The notes under the pieces: model-generated
Databases searched by the model: none
The model's input: the letters and a program-made list of their open reading frames with translations, nothing else
What the model was told of the DNA's origin: nothing
Source of the DNA: Propionibacterium sp.
Lineage (GTDB): Bacteria > Actinomycetota > Actinomycetes > Propionibacteriales > Propionibacteriaceae
DNA: 10,376 nucleotides
Reading direction: 5' to 3'
NCBI GenBank assembly: GCA_012837465.1
Contig: DURG01000145.1
Span: 1 to 10,376 of the forward strand
Position numbers and translations under genes: made by a program
In this document: positions 1 through 6,172 of the stretch, piece by piece
How positions within the stretch are numbered: position 1 is the first letter of the stretch
Layout of the letters: every line of letters begins with the position of its first letter

Positions 1-57
1 CGACCCCACCTTCACCACGACGCGTTGCGCGTCGCTGACCGCTGCCCTACTAGCCAT
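1..57 (-). CDS. proB: Glutamate 5-kinase, N-terminal fragment (cut by window edge)
   Basis: Glutamate 5-kinase phosphorylates L-glutamate to gamma-glutamyl phosphate, the first step of proline synthesis in the cytoplasm. Only 19 codons are visible: MASRAAVSDAQRVVVKVGS. The RVVVKVGS stretch is the typical first beta strand and phosphate-binding loop of the amino-acid kinase fold at the ProB N terminus. The ATG at 57..55 lies inside the end of obg, overlapping it by 8 bases in another frame, with GGAAGG just upstream as a ribosome-binding site. This overlap suggests translational coupling. The order rplU-rpmA-obg-proB is a known actinobacterial arrangement, which supports the call despite the short fragment. 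The rest of the gene lies outside the window. Confidence 0.82.
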   Translation of the reverse strand, partial: MASRAAVSDAQRVVVKVGS

Positions 58-1513
58 CGCCTTCCATCTCCGCCTTGGCGGCATGGTACTCCGCATCGAG
101 CTGGCGCCGGCGCGCGACTGCGGGCCGCTGAGACTCGAAGCGGTTGTCCTCGCCGCGACGACCGAGGGCCTCGGCACCGATGTCGATCTGCGGCGCAAAG
201 TCGAAGACCACCGGGTTGTCCCCCGAGCCGATGGCGACGGCGTCCCCCGGCTCAGCACCGAGTTCGAGTAGCTTGGCCTCGATGCCGATCCGGTTCAGCC
301 GGTCCGCGAGGTAGCCCACCGCCTCTGCGTTGTTGAAATCGGTCTGCCTGATCCAGCGTTCGGGCTTGTCACCGCGCACGCGCCAGACGAAGCCGCCGTC
401 GCCGTCGCCCTTGCGTGCGATCGTGAACTCTTCCTGGGTGCCCTTGCGACGGGCGACGGGCGTGGGCCGGATGACCGGCTTCGGGGTGGCCTCAGGCAGC
501 GCGGCCCGGCGTGCTGCGACGATCTCAGCCATCCTGAACTTCAGCTCGTTCAGGCCCTCTCCGGTCTTGGTCGAGATCTCGAAGATGGGCAGGCCCAGCT
601 TTTCCAGTTCGGGCCGGGAGATCTCGGCGAGGTCCCGTGCGTCGGGCAGGTCCATTTTGTTCAGTGCGATGAGGCGCACCCGGTCCTCGAGGCCACCGTG
701 GGCCTCCAGTTCTCCCTCGATGACCTCCAGGTCAGTGAGCGGGTCGCGGCCGGGCTCGTAGGTACCCAGGTCGATGACGTGGACGATCGCCTGACAGCGC
801 TCGATGTGGCGCAGGAAGTCGAAGCCGAGGCCCTTGCCCTCGCTGGCCCCCTCAATGAGGCCGGGCACGTCGGCGACGGTGTAGGTCACGTCGCCGGCGA
901 CGACCACGCCGAGGTTCGGGATGAGGGTGGTGAACGGGTAGTCGGCGATCTTGGGCCGCGCCCGCGAGATGGCCGCGATCAGGGACGACTTGCCGGCCGA
1001 CGGGAAGCCCACGAGGCCCACGTCGGCGACCACCTTGAGCTCGAGTTGGACGACGCGGGAGTCGCCCTCCTCGCCCAGCAGGGCGAAGCCGGGGGCCTTG
1101 CGCGCTGCATTGGCGAGTGCGGCGTTGCCGAGGCCGCCCTTGCCACCCTGGGCGACGACGAACTCCTCGCCCGGCTCGGTGAGGTCGGCGAGGATCTCGC
1201 CCGTCTCGGCGTCGGAGACGATCGTGCCGGTGGGCACGTCGAGGACGAGGTGGTCGGCCTTGGCGCCGTGCTGGTTGTCGCCGCGGCCGGGCTCGCCGTT
1301 GGCGGCCTTGCGCAGTGACTGGCGGTGGTAGTCCACCAGCGTCGAGAGCGAGTCGTCGACGCGCAGGATCACAGAACCGCCGTCACCGCCGTTGCCGCCA
1401 TCGGGGCCGCCCAGCGGCTTGAACTTCTCGCGGTGCACGGAGGCGCAGCCGTGCCCACCGTTGCCGGCCTGCACGGTGAACTTGACGCGGTCGACGAAGG
1501 AGGGGATGGCCAC
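50..1513 (-). CDS. obg: Obg/CgtA ribosome-associated GTPase
   Basis: Obg is an essential cytoplasmic GTPase that binds the 50S subunit and acts in late ribosome assembly and stress control. The 487-residue product has the three family parts. First is the glycine-rich Obg fold (about 1-158), with NGG/DGG-type repeats around residues 18-46. Second is the G domain, with P-loop GFPSAGKSS (169-177), switch II DVPGLIEG (215-222), NKMD (285-288) and STKTGEG (314-320). Third is a C-terminal OCT domain (about 355-435), followed by an extra charged tail of about 50 residues common in actinobacterial Obg. The GTG at 1513..1511 was chosen because the Obg fold starts directly there (AIPSFVDRVKF) and GGAG sits 6 bases upstream. 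The same frame stays open farther upstream, but that extension overlaps rpmA and looks unlike protein. The gene is third in the rplU operon, 85 bases after rpmA, and overlaps proB. Confidence 0.97.
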   Translation of the reverse strand: MAIPSFVDRVKFTVQAGNGGHGCASVHREKFKPLGGPDGGNGGDGGSVILRVDDSLSTLVDYHRQSLRKAANGEPGRGDNQHGAKADHLVLDVPTGTIVSDAETGEILADLTEPGEEFVVAQGGKGGLGNAALANAARKAPGFALLGEEGDSRVVQLELKVVADVGLVGFPSAGKSSLIAAISRARPKIADYPFTTLIPNLGVVVAGDVTYTVADVPGLIEGASEGKGLGFDFLRHIERCQAIVHVIDLGTYEPGRDPLTDLEVIEGELEAHGGLEDRVRLIALNKMDLPDARDLAEISRPELEKLGLPIFEISTKTGEGLNELKFRMAEIVAARRAALPEATPKPVIRPTPVARRKGTQEEFTIARKGDGDGGFVWRVRGDKPERWIRQTDFNNAEAVGYLADRLNRIGIEAKLLELGAEPGDAVAIGSGDNPVVFDFAPQIDIGAEALGRRGEDNRFESQRPAVARRRQLDAEYHAAKAEMEGDG

Positions 1514-1554
1514 GGTGGGCTCCAATCTCAGGGACGATGTAGTCGAAAATAGCA

Positions 1555-1578
1555 AGAACGGCCCCGGAGGGCCGTTCT
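1555..1578 (-). terminator. Intrinsic terminator-like hairpin between rpmA and obg
   Basis: A perfect 10-bp stem (AGAACGGCCC / GGGCCGTTCT) closes a 4-base loop. In the direction of rpmA transcription it is followed by TGCTATTTT, a T-rich tail. This is the classic shape of a Rho-independent terminator. It sits 20 bases after the rpmA stop and about 40 bases before the obg start. It would probably make L21/L27 mRNA more abundant than obg-proB mRNA by partial termination, since no separate promoter for obg is obvious in the remaining space. The structure is seen in the sequence; the partial read-through is inference. Confidence 0.75.
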
Positions 1579-1598
1579 CGAAAGTGTCAGCTGCCTGT

Positions 1599-1850
1599 TC
1601 AGGCGTCGATGATGTTGACGACGCGACGGCCACGCTTCTGGCCGTACTGCACCTCGCCCGCGACGAGCGCGAAGAGGGTGTCGTCCTTGCCACGGCCAAC
1701 GCCGTCGCCGGGGTGGAAGTAGGTGCCGCGCTGGCGCACGAGGATCTCGCCCGCACCGACGACCTGACCACCGAAGCGCTTCACGCCGAGGCGCTGAGCG
1801 TTCGAGTCACGACCATTGCGCGTGGAAGACGCGCCCTTCTTAGTTGCCAT
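1599..1850 (-). CDS. rpmA: 50S ribosomal protein L27
   Basis: L27 is a small basic protein of the large ribosomal subunit whose N-terminal tail reaches the peptidyl-transferase centre. The 83-residue product is full length. It starts MATKKGASSTRNGRDS and carries the conserved RLGVKRFGGQ and the AGEILVRQRGT / HPGDGVGRGKDDTLFA segments. The N terminus begins directly with the mature-type ATKKG, without the Firmicutes-style cleavable extension. The ATG is preceded by GAGGAGAG, and this ribosome-binding site overlaps the rplU stop codon. Only 11 bases separate the two genes, so they are co-transcribed and probably translationally coupled. A terminator-like hairpin follows the gene. Confidence 0.98.
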   Translation of the reverse strand: MATKKGASSTRNGRDSNAQRLGVKRFGGQVVGAGEILVRQRGTYFHPGDGVGRGKDDTLFALVAGEVQYGQKRGRRVVNIIDA

Positions 1851-1861
1851 CTCTACTCTCC

Positions 1862-2170
1862 TCAGGCCTTGATGTCGGTGACCTTGACCTGGGTGTACCG
1901 CTGGCGGTGACCCTGGCGCTTCTTGTAGCCGGTCTTGTTCTTGTACTTCATGATCCGAATCTTCGGACCCTTGGACTCGCCAACGACTTCGGCGGTGACG
2001 GACACCTTGTCGAGGGACTTGGCATCAGAGGTGATCTTGTCGCCGTCGACCAGCAGCAGCGGCTGCAGGGTGACGGTACCGCCGACCTCTTCGGACACCA
2101 GGTCGATGTCCAGGACGTCGCCGACAGCAACCTTGTGCTGACGACCACCGTTGCGCACGATCGCGTACAC
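1862..2170 (-). CDS. rplU: 50S ribosomal protein L21
   Basis: L21 is a large-subunit ribosomal protein that binds 23S rRNA. The 102-residue product matches the usual length and has the family landmarks: YAIVRNGGRQHKV at the N terminus, the VGDVLDID strand, and the basic YKKRQGHRQRYTQVKVTDI C terminus. The GTG at 2170..2168 was chosen because it begins exactly at the conserved YAIVR and has AAGAAGGTAGGT just upstream. An ATG 69 bases upstream in frame would add non-conserved residues and would consume the ribosome-binding site. This is the first gene of rplU-rpmA-obg-proB, with its own promoter and a structured leader of about 78 bases. Confidence 0.97.
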   Translation of the reverse strand: MYAIVRNGGRQHKVAVGDVLDIDLVSEEVGGTVTLQPLLLVDGDKITSDAKSLDKVSVTAEVVGESKGPKIRIMKYKNKTGYKKRQGHRQRYTQVKVTDIKA

Positions 2171-2248
2171 GACTGACCTACCTTCTTGGTTCTCAGATGA
2201 AAGTTCTGGGTGCCCATCCCGACAGTTGCCAGGGGGCAAAGCACCGAT
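2171..2248 (-). promoter_or_regulatory. Structured 5' leader of the rplU operon
   Basis: If transcription starts about 7 bases after the -10 hexamer, the rplU mRNA carries a leader of about 78 bases. Its 5' end folds on paper into an outer 5-bp stem GGTGC/GCACC (2245..2241 with 2213..2209). Inside is an inner hairpin TTGCC-CCCT-GGCAA (2239..2226). The outer stem would begin only about 3 bases after the start site. Leaders that mimic rRNA and bind L21 are known for Firmicutes rplU operons (the L21 leader family). Whether this one plays the same role is inference; the paired segments are directly visible, but short. Confidence 0.4.
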
Positions 2249-2253
2249 GGACT

Positions 2254-2282
2254 ACTTTACGTGCTCGGGGCCAACGGGTCAA
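2254..2282 (-). promoter_or_regulatory. Sigma-70-type promoter of rplU-rpmA-obg-proB
   Basis: On the minus strand a -35 hexamer TTGACC (2282..2277) is separated by exactly 17 bases from a -10 hexamer TAAAGT (2259..2254). Both are close to the principal-sigma consensus, and the spacing is ideal. The promoter sits between the rnj stop and rplU, pointing at rplU, with the start site predicted near 2248. This is the best promoter match in the window, as expected for a ribosomal protein operon. Confidence 0.75.
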
Positions 2283-2290
2283 ACCGAAGG

Positions 2291-2330
2291 CCCTTCGATA
2301 CACCCGCTCGTTCCTCGCGGGCACTCAGGG
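2291..2330. repeat. REP-like palindromic intergenic element
   Basis: Between rnj and the rplU promoter lies a nested imperfect palindrome. The outer arms are CCCT (2291-2294) and AGGG (2327-2330), and the inner stem is CCCGC (2303-2307) with GCGGG (2317-2321) around a 9-base loop. The text CCCTTCGATACACCCGC...GCGGGCACTCAGGG resembles the dispersed CCTTCGATAC...ACTCAGGGACC palindromes that I recall from intergenic regions of many high-GC actinobacteria. In the rnj direction it could act as a weak terminator or as a 3'-end stabiliser, but no T-tract follows. Copy number cannot be judged from one window. Confidence 0.45.
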
Positions 2331-2335
2331 GGCGG

Positions 2336-4012
2336 CTAGGTGGTGACCACCACGGGCACGATCATGGGCCGACGGCGCAGCCTGCGCGAGATCCACTGCC
2401 CCACCGCGCGGCGGGTCACCTGCTGTAGCCGCGAGGTGTCGTCGACGCCGTCGCGCATGGCCTCGAGCAGGGCGGTCTCGACGCGGGAGCGGGCCTCGTC
2501 GAACGCGCTGAGGTCCTCCGCCAGCCCCCGGAAGTGGATCTCCGGGCCCGTGACGATGGAGCGGTTGTGCAGGTCCACGACCGTGATGACCGAGACGAAC
2601 CCCTCCTCGCCGAGCACGCGTCGGTCCGTGATCGACTCGGTGATGTCACCCACCGTCGCGCCGTCGACGAAGATGTAGCTCGCATCCACCGAACCGACGT
2701 GCCTGGCCTTGCCGCCCCTGAGGTCGACGACGTCGCCGTCGCCGATGACCATCACGTTCTCGTGCGGCACGCCGGTCTGCTCGGCGAGCTTCCCGTTCGC
2801 GATGAGGTGGCGGATCTCACCGTGCACCGGCATGACGTTCTTCGGCTTGAGGATGTTGTAGCAGTAGAGCAGCTCCCCCGCCGAGGCGTGGCCGGACACG
2901 TGCACCAGCGCGTTGCCCTTGTGCACGACGTTGGCGCCGAGCTTGGTGAGTCCGTTGATGACGCGGTAGACGGAGTTCTCGTTGCCGGGGATCAGCGAGC
3001 TGGCGAGCAGCACGGTGTCGCCGGGGCCCACTTCGACGACGGGGTGGTCGCGATTCGCGATGCGGCTGAGCGCGGCCATGGGCTCCCCCTGCGAGCCGGT
3101 GGAGATGATGACCACCTTGTCGTCGGGGTAGTTGTCGATCTCCTTCATCTCGATCAGCGTGCCGGCGGGCACCTTGAGGTAGCCCAGGTCGCGCGCCGTC
3201 GACATGTTGCGGACCATGGAGCGGCCCACGTAGACGACCTTGCGGTCGTGGCGCACCGCCATGTCCATGATCTGCTGGATGCGGTGCACGTGGCTGGCGA
3301 AGCTGGCGACGATGAGCTTGCCCTTGGCGGATTCGAAGACCCGCTGGATGGCGGGCTCCAAGTCCTTCTCGTGCGTTGTGAAGCCGGGGGTCTCGGCGTT
3401 GGTGGAGTCGACGAGGAACAGGTCCACGCCCTCCTCGCCGAGGCGGGCGAAGCCGCGCAGGTCGGTGATGCGACCGTCGAGCGGCAGTTGGTCCATCTTG
3501 AAGTCGCCCGTGTGGAGGACGGTGCCGCCGGCGGTGCGGATCATGACGGCGAGGGCGTCCGGGATGGAGTGGTTGACGGCGAGGAACTCGAACTCGTAGT
3601 TGCCGATCTCGAGGATGTCTCCCTCCTCCACCGCGTCGAGCTGGAACTCGCGGATCCGGTGCTCACGCAGCTTCGCGGCGACGAACGCCAGGGTCAACCG
3701 GGAGCCGTAGACCGGGATGTCGTGGCGCCGCTTGAGGAGGTAGGGCACGGCGCCGATGTGGTCCTCGTGGCCGTGCGTGAGGACGAGGGCCACCACGTCG
3801 TCGAGGCGGTCGTTGAGGTAGTCGAGGCCGGGGAGGATCAGGTCGACGCCCGGGTGGTGGTCCTCGGGGAAGAGCACGCCGCAGTCGACGATGGCGATCT
3901 GACCGTCGATCTCGAAGGCCGTCATGTTGCGGCCCACGTCGCCAAGCCCACCCAGGGGGATCACGCGGAGCGTACCGGGGGCGAGCTTCGGGGGCGTCTT
4001 CACGTCTGTCAT
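2336..4012 (-). CDS. rnj: Ribonuclease J
   Basis: RNase J is a zinc-dependent metallo-beta-lactamase/beta-CASP nuclease with 5'-3' exonuclease and endonuclease activity in mRNA decay and rRNA maturation. The 558-residue product is full length. Visible landmarks include the metal-binding THGHEDHIG (His80, His82, Asp84, His85), NHSIPDA (His149), HTGDFKMD (His167, Asp170), VDSTNAE (201-207), the beta-CASP HVSGHAS (371-377) and PVHGE (His397). A C-terminal domain follows and ends in a basic RRRPM patch. The ATG at 4012..4010 begins MTDVKTPPKLAPGTLRV. A TTG three codons upstream is possible but overlaps the region of the likely start site. No convincing ribosome-binding site is seen; a TAGGGT -10-like hexamer 8 bases upstream suggests a leaderless or nearly leaderless mRNA. 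In many actinobacteria rnj follows dapA; here dapA is absent and a GNAT gene is divergent. Confidence 0.97.
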   Translation of the reverse strand: MTDVKTPPKLAPGTLRVIPLGGLGDVGRNMTAFEIDGQIAIVDCGVLFPEDHHPGVDLILPGLDYLNDRLDDVVALVLTHGHEDHIGAVPYLLKRRHDIPVYGSRLTLAFVAAKLREHRIREFQLDAVEEGDILEIGNYEFEFLAVNHSIPDALAVMIRTAGGTVLHTGDFKMDQLPLDGRITDLRGFARLGEEGVDLFLVDSTNAETPGFTTHEKDLEPAIQRVFESAKGKLIVASFASHVHRIQQIMDMAVRHDRKVVYVGRSMVRNMSTARDLGYLKVPAGTLIEMKEIDNYPDDKVVIISTGSQGEPMAALSRIANRDHPVVEVGPGDTVLLASSLIPGNENSVYRVINGLTKLGANVVHKGNALVHVSGHASAGELLYCYNILKPKNVMPVHGEIRHLIANGKLAEQTGVPHENVMVIGDGDVVDLRGGKARHVGSVDASYIFVDGATVGDITESITDRRVLGEEGFVSVITVVDLHNRSIVTGPEIHFRGLAEDLSAFDEARSRVETALLEAMRDGVDDTSRLQQVTRRAVGQWISRRLRRRPMIVPVVVTT

Positions 4013-4020
4013 GGTTCCCA

Positions 4021-4026
4021 ACCCTA
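4021..4026 (-). promoter_or_regulatory. Candidate -10 element for rnj
   Basis: TAGGGT on the minus strand fits the TANNNT pattern of actinobacterial -10 elements and lies 8 bases before the rnj ATG. It predicts an mRNA that starts at, or within two bases of, the start codon. No good -35 hexamer is visible at the right distance. Weak on its own; supported mainly by position and the missing ribosome-binding site. Confidence 0.35.
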
Positions 4027-4046
4027 GTGGTTTGCCGATCGGTGCA

Positions 4047-4052
4047 TAAGAT
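4047..4052 (+). promoter_or_regulatory. Candidate -10 element for the GNAT gene
   Basis: TAAGAT fits the TANNNT -10 pattern and ends 7 bases before the ATG at 4060, the geometry of a leaderless transcript. TGC two bases upstream gives a near-miss to an extended -10. No clear -35 is present. The element supports 4060 as the start, because the upstream candidate ATG at 4051 would lie within the promoter itself. Confidence 0.42.
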
Positions 4053-4059
4053 GGCGCGC

Positions 4060-4593
4060 ATGTCTGCCATTGACACCGTGCGCCTGGCGCTGCCCCAGGA
4101 AGCCGTCGACATCGCCCGCATCCAGCGCCGAGCGTGGACCGACGGCGGGGTCCTCGCCGCGGCCCTGGACGAGGTGACCGCCGACGAGGCCACCCGTGCC
4201 TGGCACGAGGCCATCGTCAAGCCACCGCTGGCGCAGTTGCGCGTCCTGGTGGCCATCGGTGAGGCCGGTGTCGTCGGCTTCGTCGTGACCGGCCCGTCGG
4301 GCGATCACGACCGCTCCGCCTCGGACGGCTACATCGCCGAGTTCATCGTCGACCCGAAGTTCAAGGGCAAGGGCCACGGCTCGCGCCTGATGAACGCCGC
4401 CGTGGACACGCTGCAGAAGGACGGCTTCACGGTCGCCACCATCTGGGTGCCGTCGGCCAACGACCACCTGCGCCAGTTCCTCACCGAATGTGGCTGGGCC
4501 CCCGACGGGGCGCACCAGAAGGTGGGCATCGGGGAGGATGAGGAAACCGCCATCAAGATGCTGCGCTTCCACACCGACATCAGCCCTGCCTGA
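4060..4593 (+). CDS. GNAT family N-acetyltransferase
   Basis: The product is a 177-residue cytoplasmic acetyltransferase predicted to move an acetyl group from acetyl-CoA to an amine. The substrate cannot be told from the sequence. The GNAT core is visible: VLVAIGEAGVVGFVVTGPS (strands 2-3, about 62-80), then YIAEFIVDPKFKGKGHGSRLM (about 91-111) with the acetyl-CoA pyrophosphate loop KGKGHG (103-107 core), and the late-strand segment ATIWVPSANDHLRQFLTECGW (126-146), the usual end of the fold. The start at 4060 (MSAIDTVRLA) lacks a ribosome-binding site but sits 7 bases after TAAGAT, so a leaderless mRNA is likely; ATG at 4051 and GTG at 4027 are alternatives. The gene is divergent from rnj and convergent with dapB, hence monocistronic. 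A GNAT gene near dapB also occurs in mycobacteria, but orthology was not tested. Confidence 0.9.
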   Translation: MSAIDTVRLALPQEAVDIARIQRRAWTDGGVLAAALDEVTADEATRAWHEAIVKPPLAQLRVLVAIGEAGVVGFVVTGPSGDHDRSASDGYIAEFIVDPKFKGKGHGSRLMNAAVDTLQKDGFTVATIWVPSANDHLRQFLTECGWAPDGAHQKVGIGEDEETAIKMLRFHTDISPA

Positions 4594-4603
4594 GAGACCC
4601 GCT

Positions 4604-4651
4604 GGTTCCCTGAGCCAGGCGCCGCTGGACAGCCGCGAGGCACTCGGGACC
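4604..4651. repeat. Imperfect inverted repeat between convergent GNAT gene and dapB
   Basis: The 62-base gap between the two convergent genes holds arms GGTTCCCTGAG (4604-4614) and CTCGGGACC (4643-4651), which pair with two single-base bulges. A second, smaller hairpin CTGGTTC-CCT-GAGCCAG (4602-4618) is possible on the plus strand. No T-tract follows in either direction. The TTCCCTGAGCC text resembles ends of dispersed actinobacterial intergenic palindromes and partly echoes the element at 2291-2330. It may serve as a two-way transcription end or 3' stabiliser; this is inference. Confidence 0.35.
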
Positions 4652-4655
4652 CGGA

Positions 4656-5396
4656 TCAGAAGCCGAGCACCTCCTCCATCTCGTGGGTGAGGCCCGGGTT
4701 CTCCAGCACATGGCGGATCCCCTCGATCACGCCCGGCATGAAGGAGACCCGGTCGTACGAGTCGTGGCGGATCTTGAGGGTCTCGCCCGTCGTGCCGAAG
4801 ATGACCTCCTGATGGGCGGTGAGGCCCTGGAGGCGCACGGCGTGGACGTGGATGCCCTCGACCTCGGCCCCACGGGCCCCGGCGTCGTGGATGGTCGCAT
4901 CCGGCACGGGCTCCATGTCGGCCTCCGCACGGGCAGCGCTGATGCGCCGGGCCGTAGCCGCAGCGGTGCCTGAGGGTGCGTCCGCCTTGTTCGGGTGGTG
5001 GAGCTCCACGATCTCGGCCGACGGGAAGAACTGGGCGGCGAGCGCCGCGAACTTCATCATCAGCACGGCGCCGATGGAGAAGTTCGACGCGATGAGCACA
5101 CCGACGCCCGGGTGCTGCTCGCAGAGTTCGCGCACCTCGGCGATGCGCTCGTCGTTGAAGCCGGTGGTGCCGATGACCATGTGGATGTCACGCTCCAGGC
5201 ACCAGCGGATGTTGTCCATCACGGCATCGGGATGCGTGAAGTCGACCACGACCTCGGCCCGCCCGATCTTCGTGCGGTCCTCGTTGATGTCGACTCCGCC
5301 GACAGTCGTCATGTCCTCGGCGCGGTTGACCGCACCGACCACTTCCGTACCCATCTTCCCGCTGACGCCGAAGATGCCAACCCGGATCTTTCGCAT
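4656..5396 (-). CDS. dapB: 4-hydroxy-tetrahydrodipicolinate reductase
   Basis: DapB reduces 4-hydroxy-tetrahydrodipicolinate with NAD(P)H in the diaminopimelate/lysine pathway, feeding peptidoglycan and protein synthesis in the cytoplasm. The 246-residue product is full length. An N-terminal Rossmann fold carries GIFGVSGKMG (7-16), and GTTGF (76-80) lies near the cofactor. The catalytic and substrate loop is ELHHPNKADAPSGTA (131-145), with the expected His133 and Lys137. The C-terminal part has HAVRLQGLTAHQEVIFG (185-201). The ATG at 5396..5394 starts MRKIRVGIFG and has AGAGGT 7 bases upstream. An upstream in-frame ATG would add 12 non-conserved residues and lacks a better site. The neighbouring dapA and thyX genes often found with actinobacterial dapB are missing here. 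The upstream same-strand gene is 70 bases away. Confidence 0.97.
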   Translation of the reverse strand: MRKIRVGIFGVSGKMGTEVVGAVNRAEDMTTVGGVDINEDRTKIGRAEVVVDFTHPDAVMDNIRWCLERDIHMVIGTTGFNDERIAEVRELCEQHPGVGVLIASNFSIGAVLMMKFAALAAQFFPSAEIVELHHPNKADAPSGTAAATARRISAARAEADMEPVPDATIHDAGARGAEVEGIHVHAVRLQGLTAHQEVIFGTTGETLKIRHDSYDRVSFMPGVIEGIRHVLENPGLTHEMEEVLGF

Positions 5397-5466
5397 GTCT
5401 ATGACCTCTCGATAAGGGGTGTCGTGATCCATCCAACCAGAGTCGGCACGAAAGGGGCACCGCCCA

Positions 5467-6123
5467 TCAGCGCTTCGGGCGCAGGGTTCGGATCAGGTCG
5501 ATGAGGGCCAAGATCACCTCCAGCAGCAGCTTGATCACCGTCAGGATGACGGTGGCGCGGATCGTGTCGTCGAGGCTGATCGGTCGGTCGTCGCCCTGCG
5601 GGACGCCCGCGATGGACAGCGGGATGAACATGCCCGCGTACACGACGGCGAGCCTCAGGTACGGCAGCACCATGGCGCCCGCCCCGGGCCGGCCGGCCCC
5701 CAGCGTGTCGGGTCGGAGCCAGTACCGACGGCTCAGCCAGCCCTGGACGACGAACGAGACGACGCCGACGATGGCGATCACCCACCACCTGGTCTCCATG
5801 GGCAGCGTCCGGGAGAGGAGCAGGGCCACCAGCAACCCCGGCAGCAGCGTGAACATGCCGAGGTAGTGGATGGCGAAGAAGCCCGCGGACGGCTGCCCAC
5901 GCAGCGCCACGATGGTCCAGACCCCGACGATGAGGGCATCGACCCAGAGCCACCACCAGACCTCGGCGTAGTTGAGCCTGCCGAGCGCGGCAAGGGCCAC
6001 GGGAATGCCGAAGGCCAGCAGGACGATGGCGAGTTGCGCCACCACGGCCACTCGGCGCGGCTGGCGGGAGAGCCACAAGCCGAATGCCGTGAAACCCAGT
6101 AGTCGGGCGAGACGTTGGATCAT
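5467..6123 (-). CDS. Multi-pass membrane protein, DUF6498-like
   Basis: This is a 218-residue protein of unknown function, predicted to lie in the cytoplasmic membrane. About six hydrophobic segments are visible, near residues 26-47, 56-74, 81-103, 112-130, 150-173 and 187-210, with a basic start (RLARLL, RQPRR) and a basic end (RTLRPKR). The FFAIHYLGMFTLLPG segment and the PYLRLAVVYAGMF plus KLLLEVILALIDL ending resemble the layout of DUF6498 proteins as I remember it; this family assignment is tentative and a profile search would decide it. The ATG at 6123 has only a weak ribosome-binding site (TTGAG). It lies between pnp, from which a strong hairpin separates it, and dapB, 70 bases downstream on the same strand, so co-transcription with dapB is possible. 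Confidence 0.8.
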   Translation of the reverse strand: MIQRLARLLGFTAFGLWLSRQPRRVAVVAQLAIVLLAFGIPVALAALGRLNYAEVWWWLWVDALIVGVWTIVALRGQPSAGFFAIHYLGMFTLLPGLLVALLLSRTLPMETRWWVIAIVGVVSFVVQGWLSRRYWLRPDTLGAGRPGAGAMVLPYLRLAVVYAGMFIPLSIAGVPQGDDRPISLDDTIRATVILTVIKLLLEVILALIDLIRTLRPKR

Positions 6124-6172
6124 CGCTCAAGCATGGCAGGAGATGCGGTCGAGCGAAGGGGGCTGCAGAGAC

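Noticed and set aside
1514..1771. N-terminal extension of obg to 1771
   Set aside because: The frame is open but overlaps rpmA, reads as Ser/Ala/Arg-rich nonsense, and skips a GTG with a good ribosome-binding site exactly at the start of the Obg fold.
2534..4027. 497-codon open frame antisense to rnj
   Set aside because: Same codon-bias shadow effect; the composition is dominated by V, D, H, E and G with no recognisable fold, and rnj is complete on the other strand.
4656..5432. dapB starting at the upstream ATG (5432)
   Set aside because: It would add 12 residues before the canonical MRKIRVGIFG start, and the AGAGGT ribosome-binding site fits the inner ATG.
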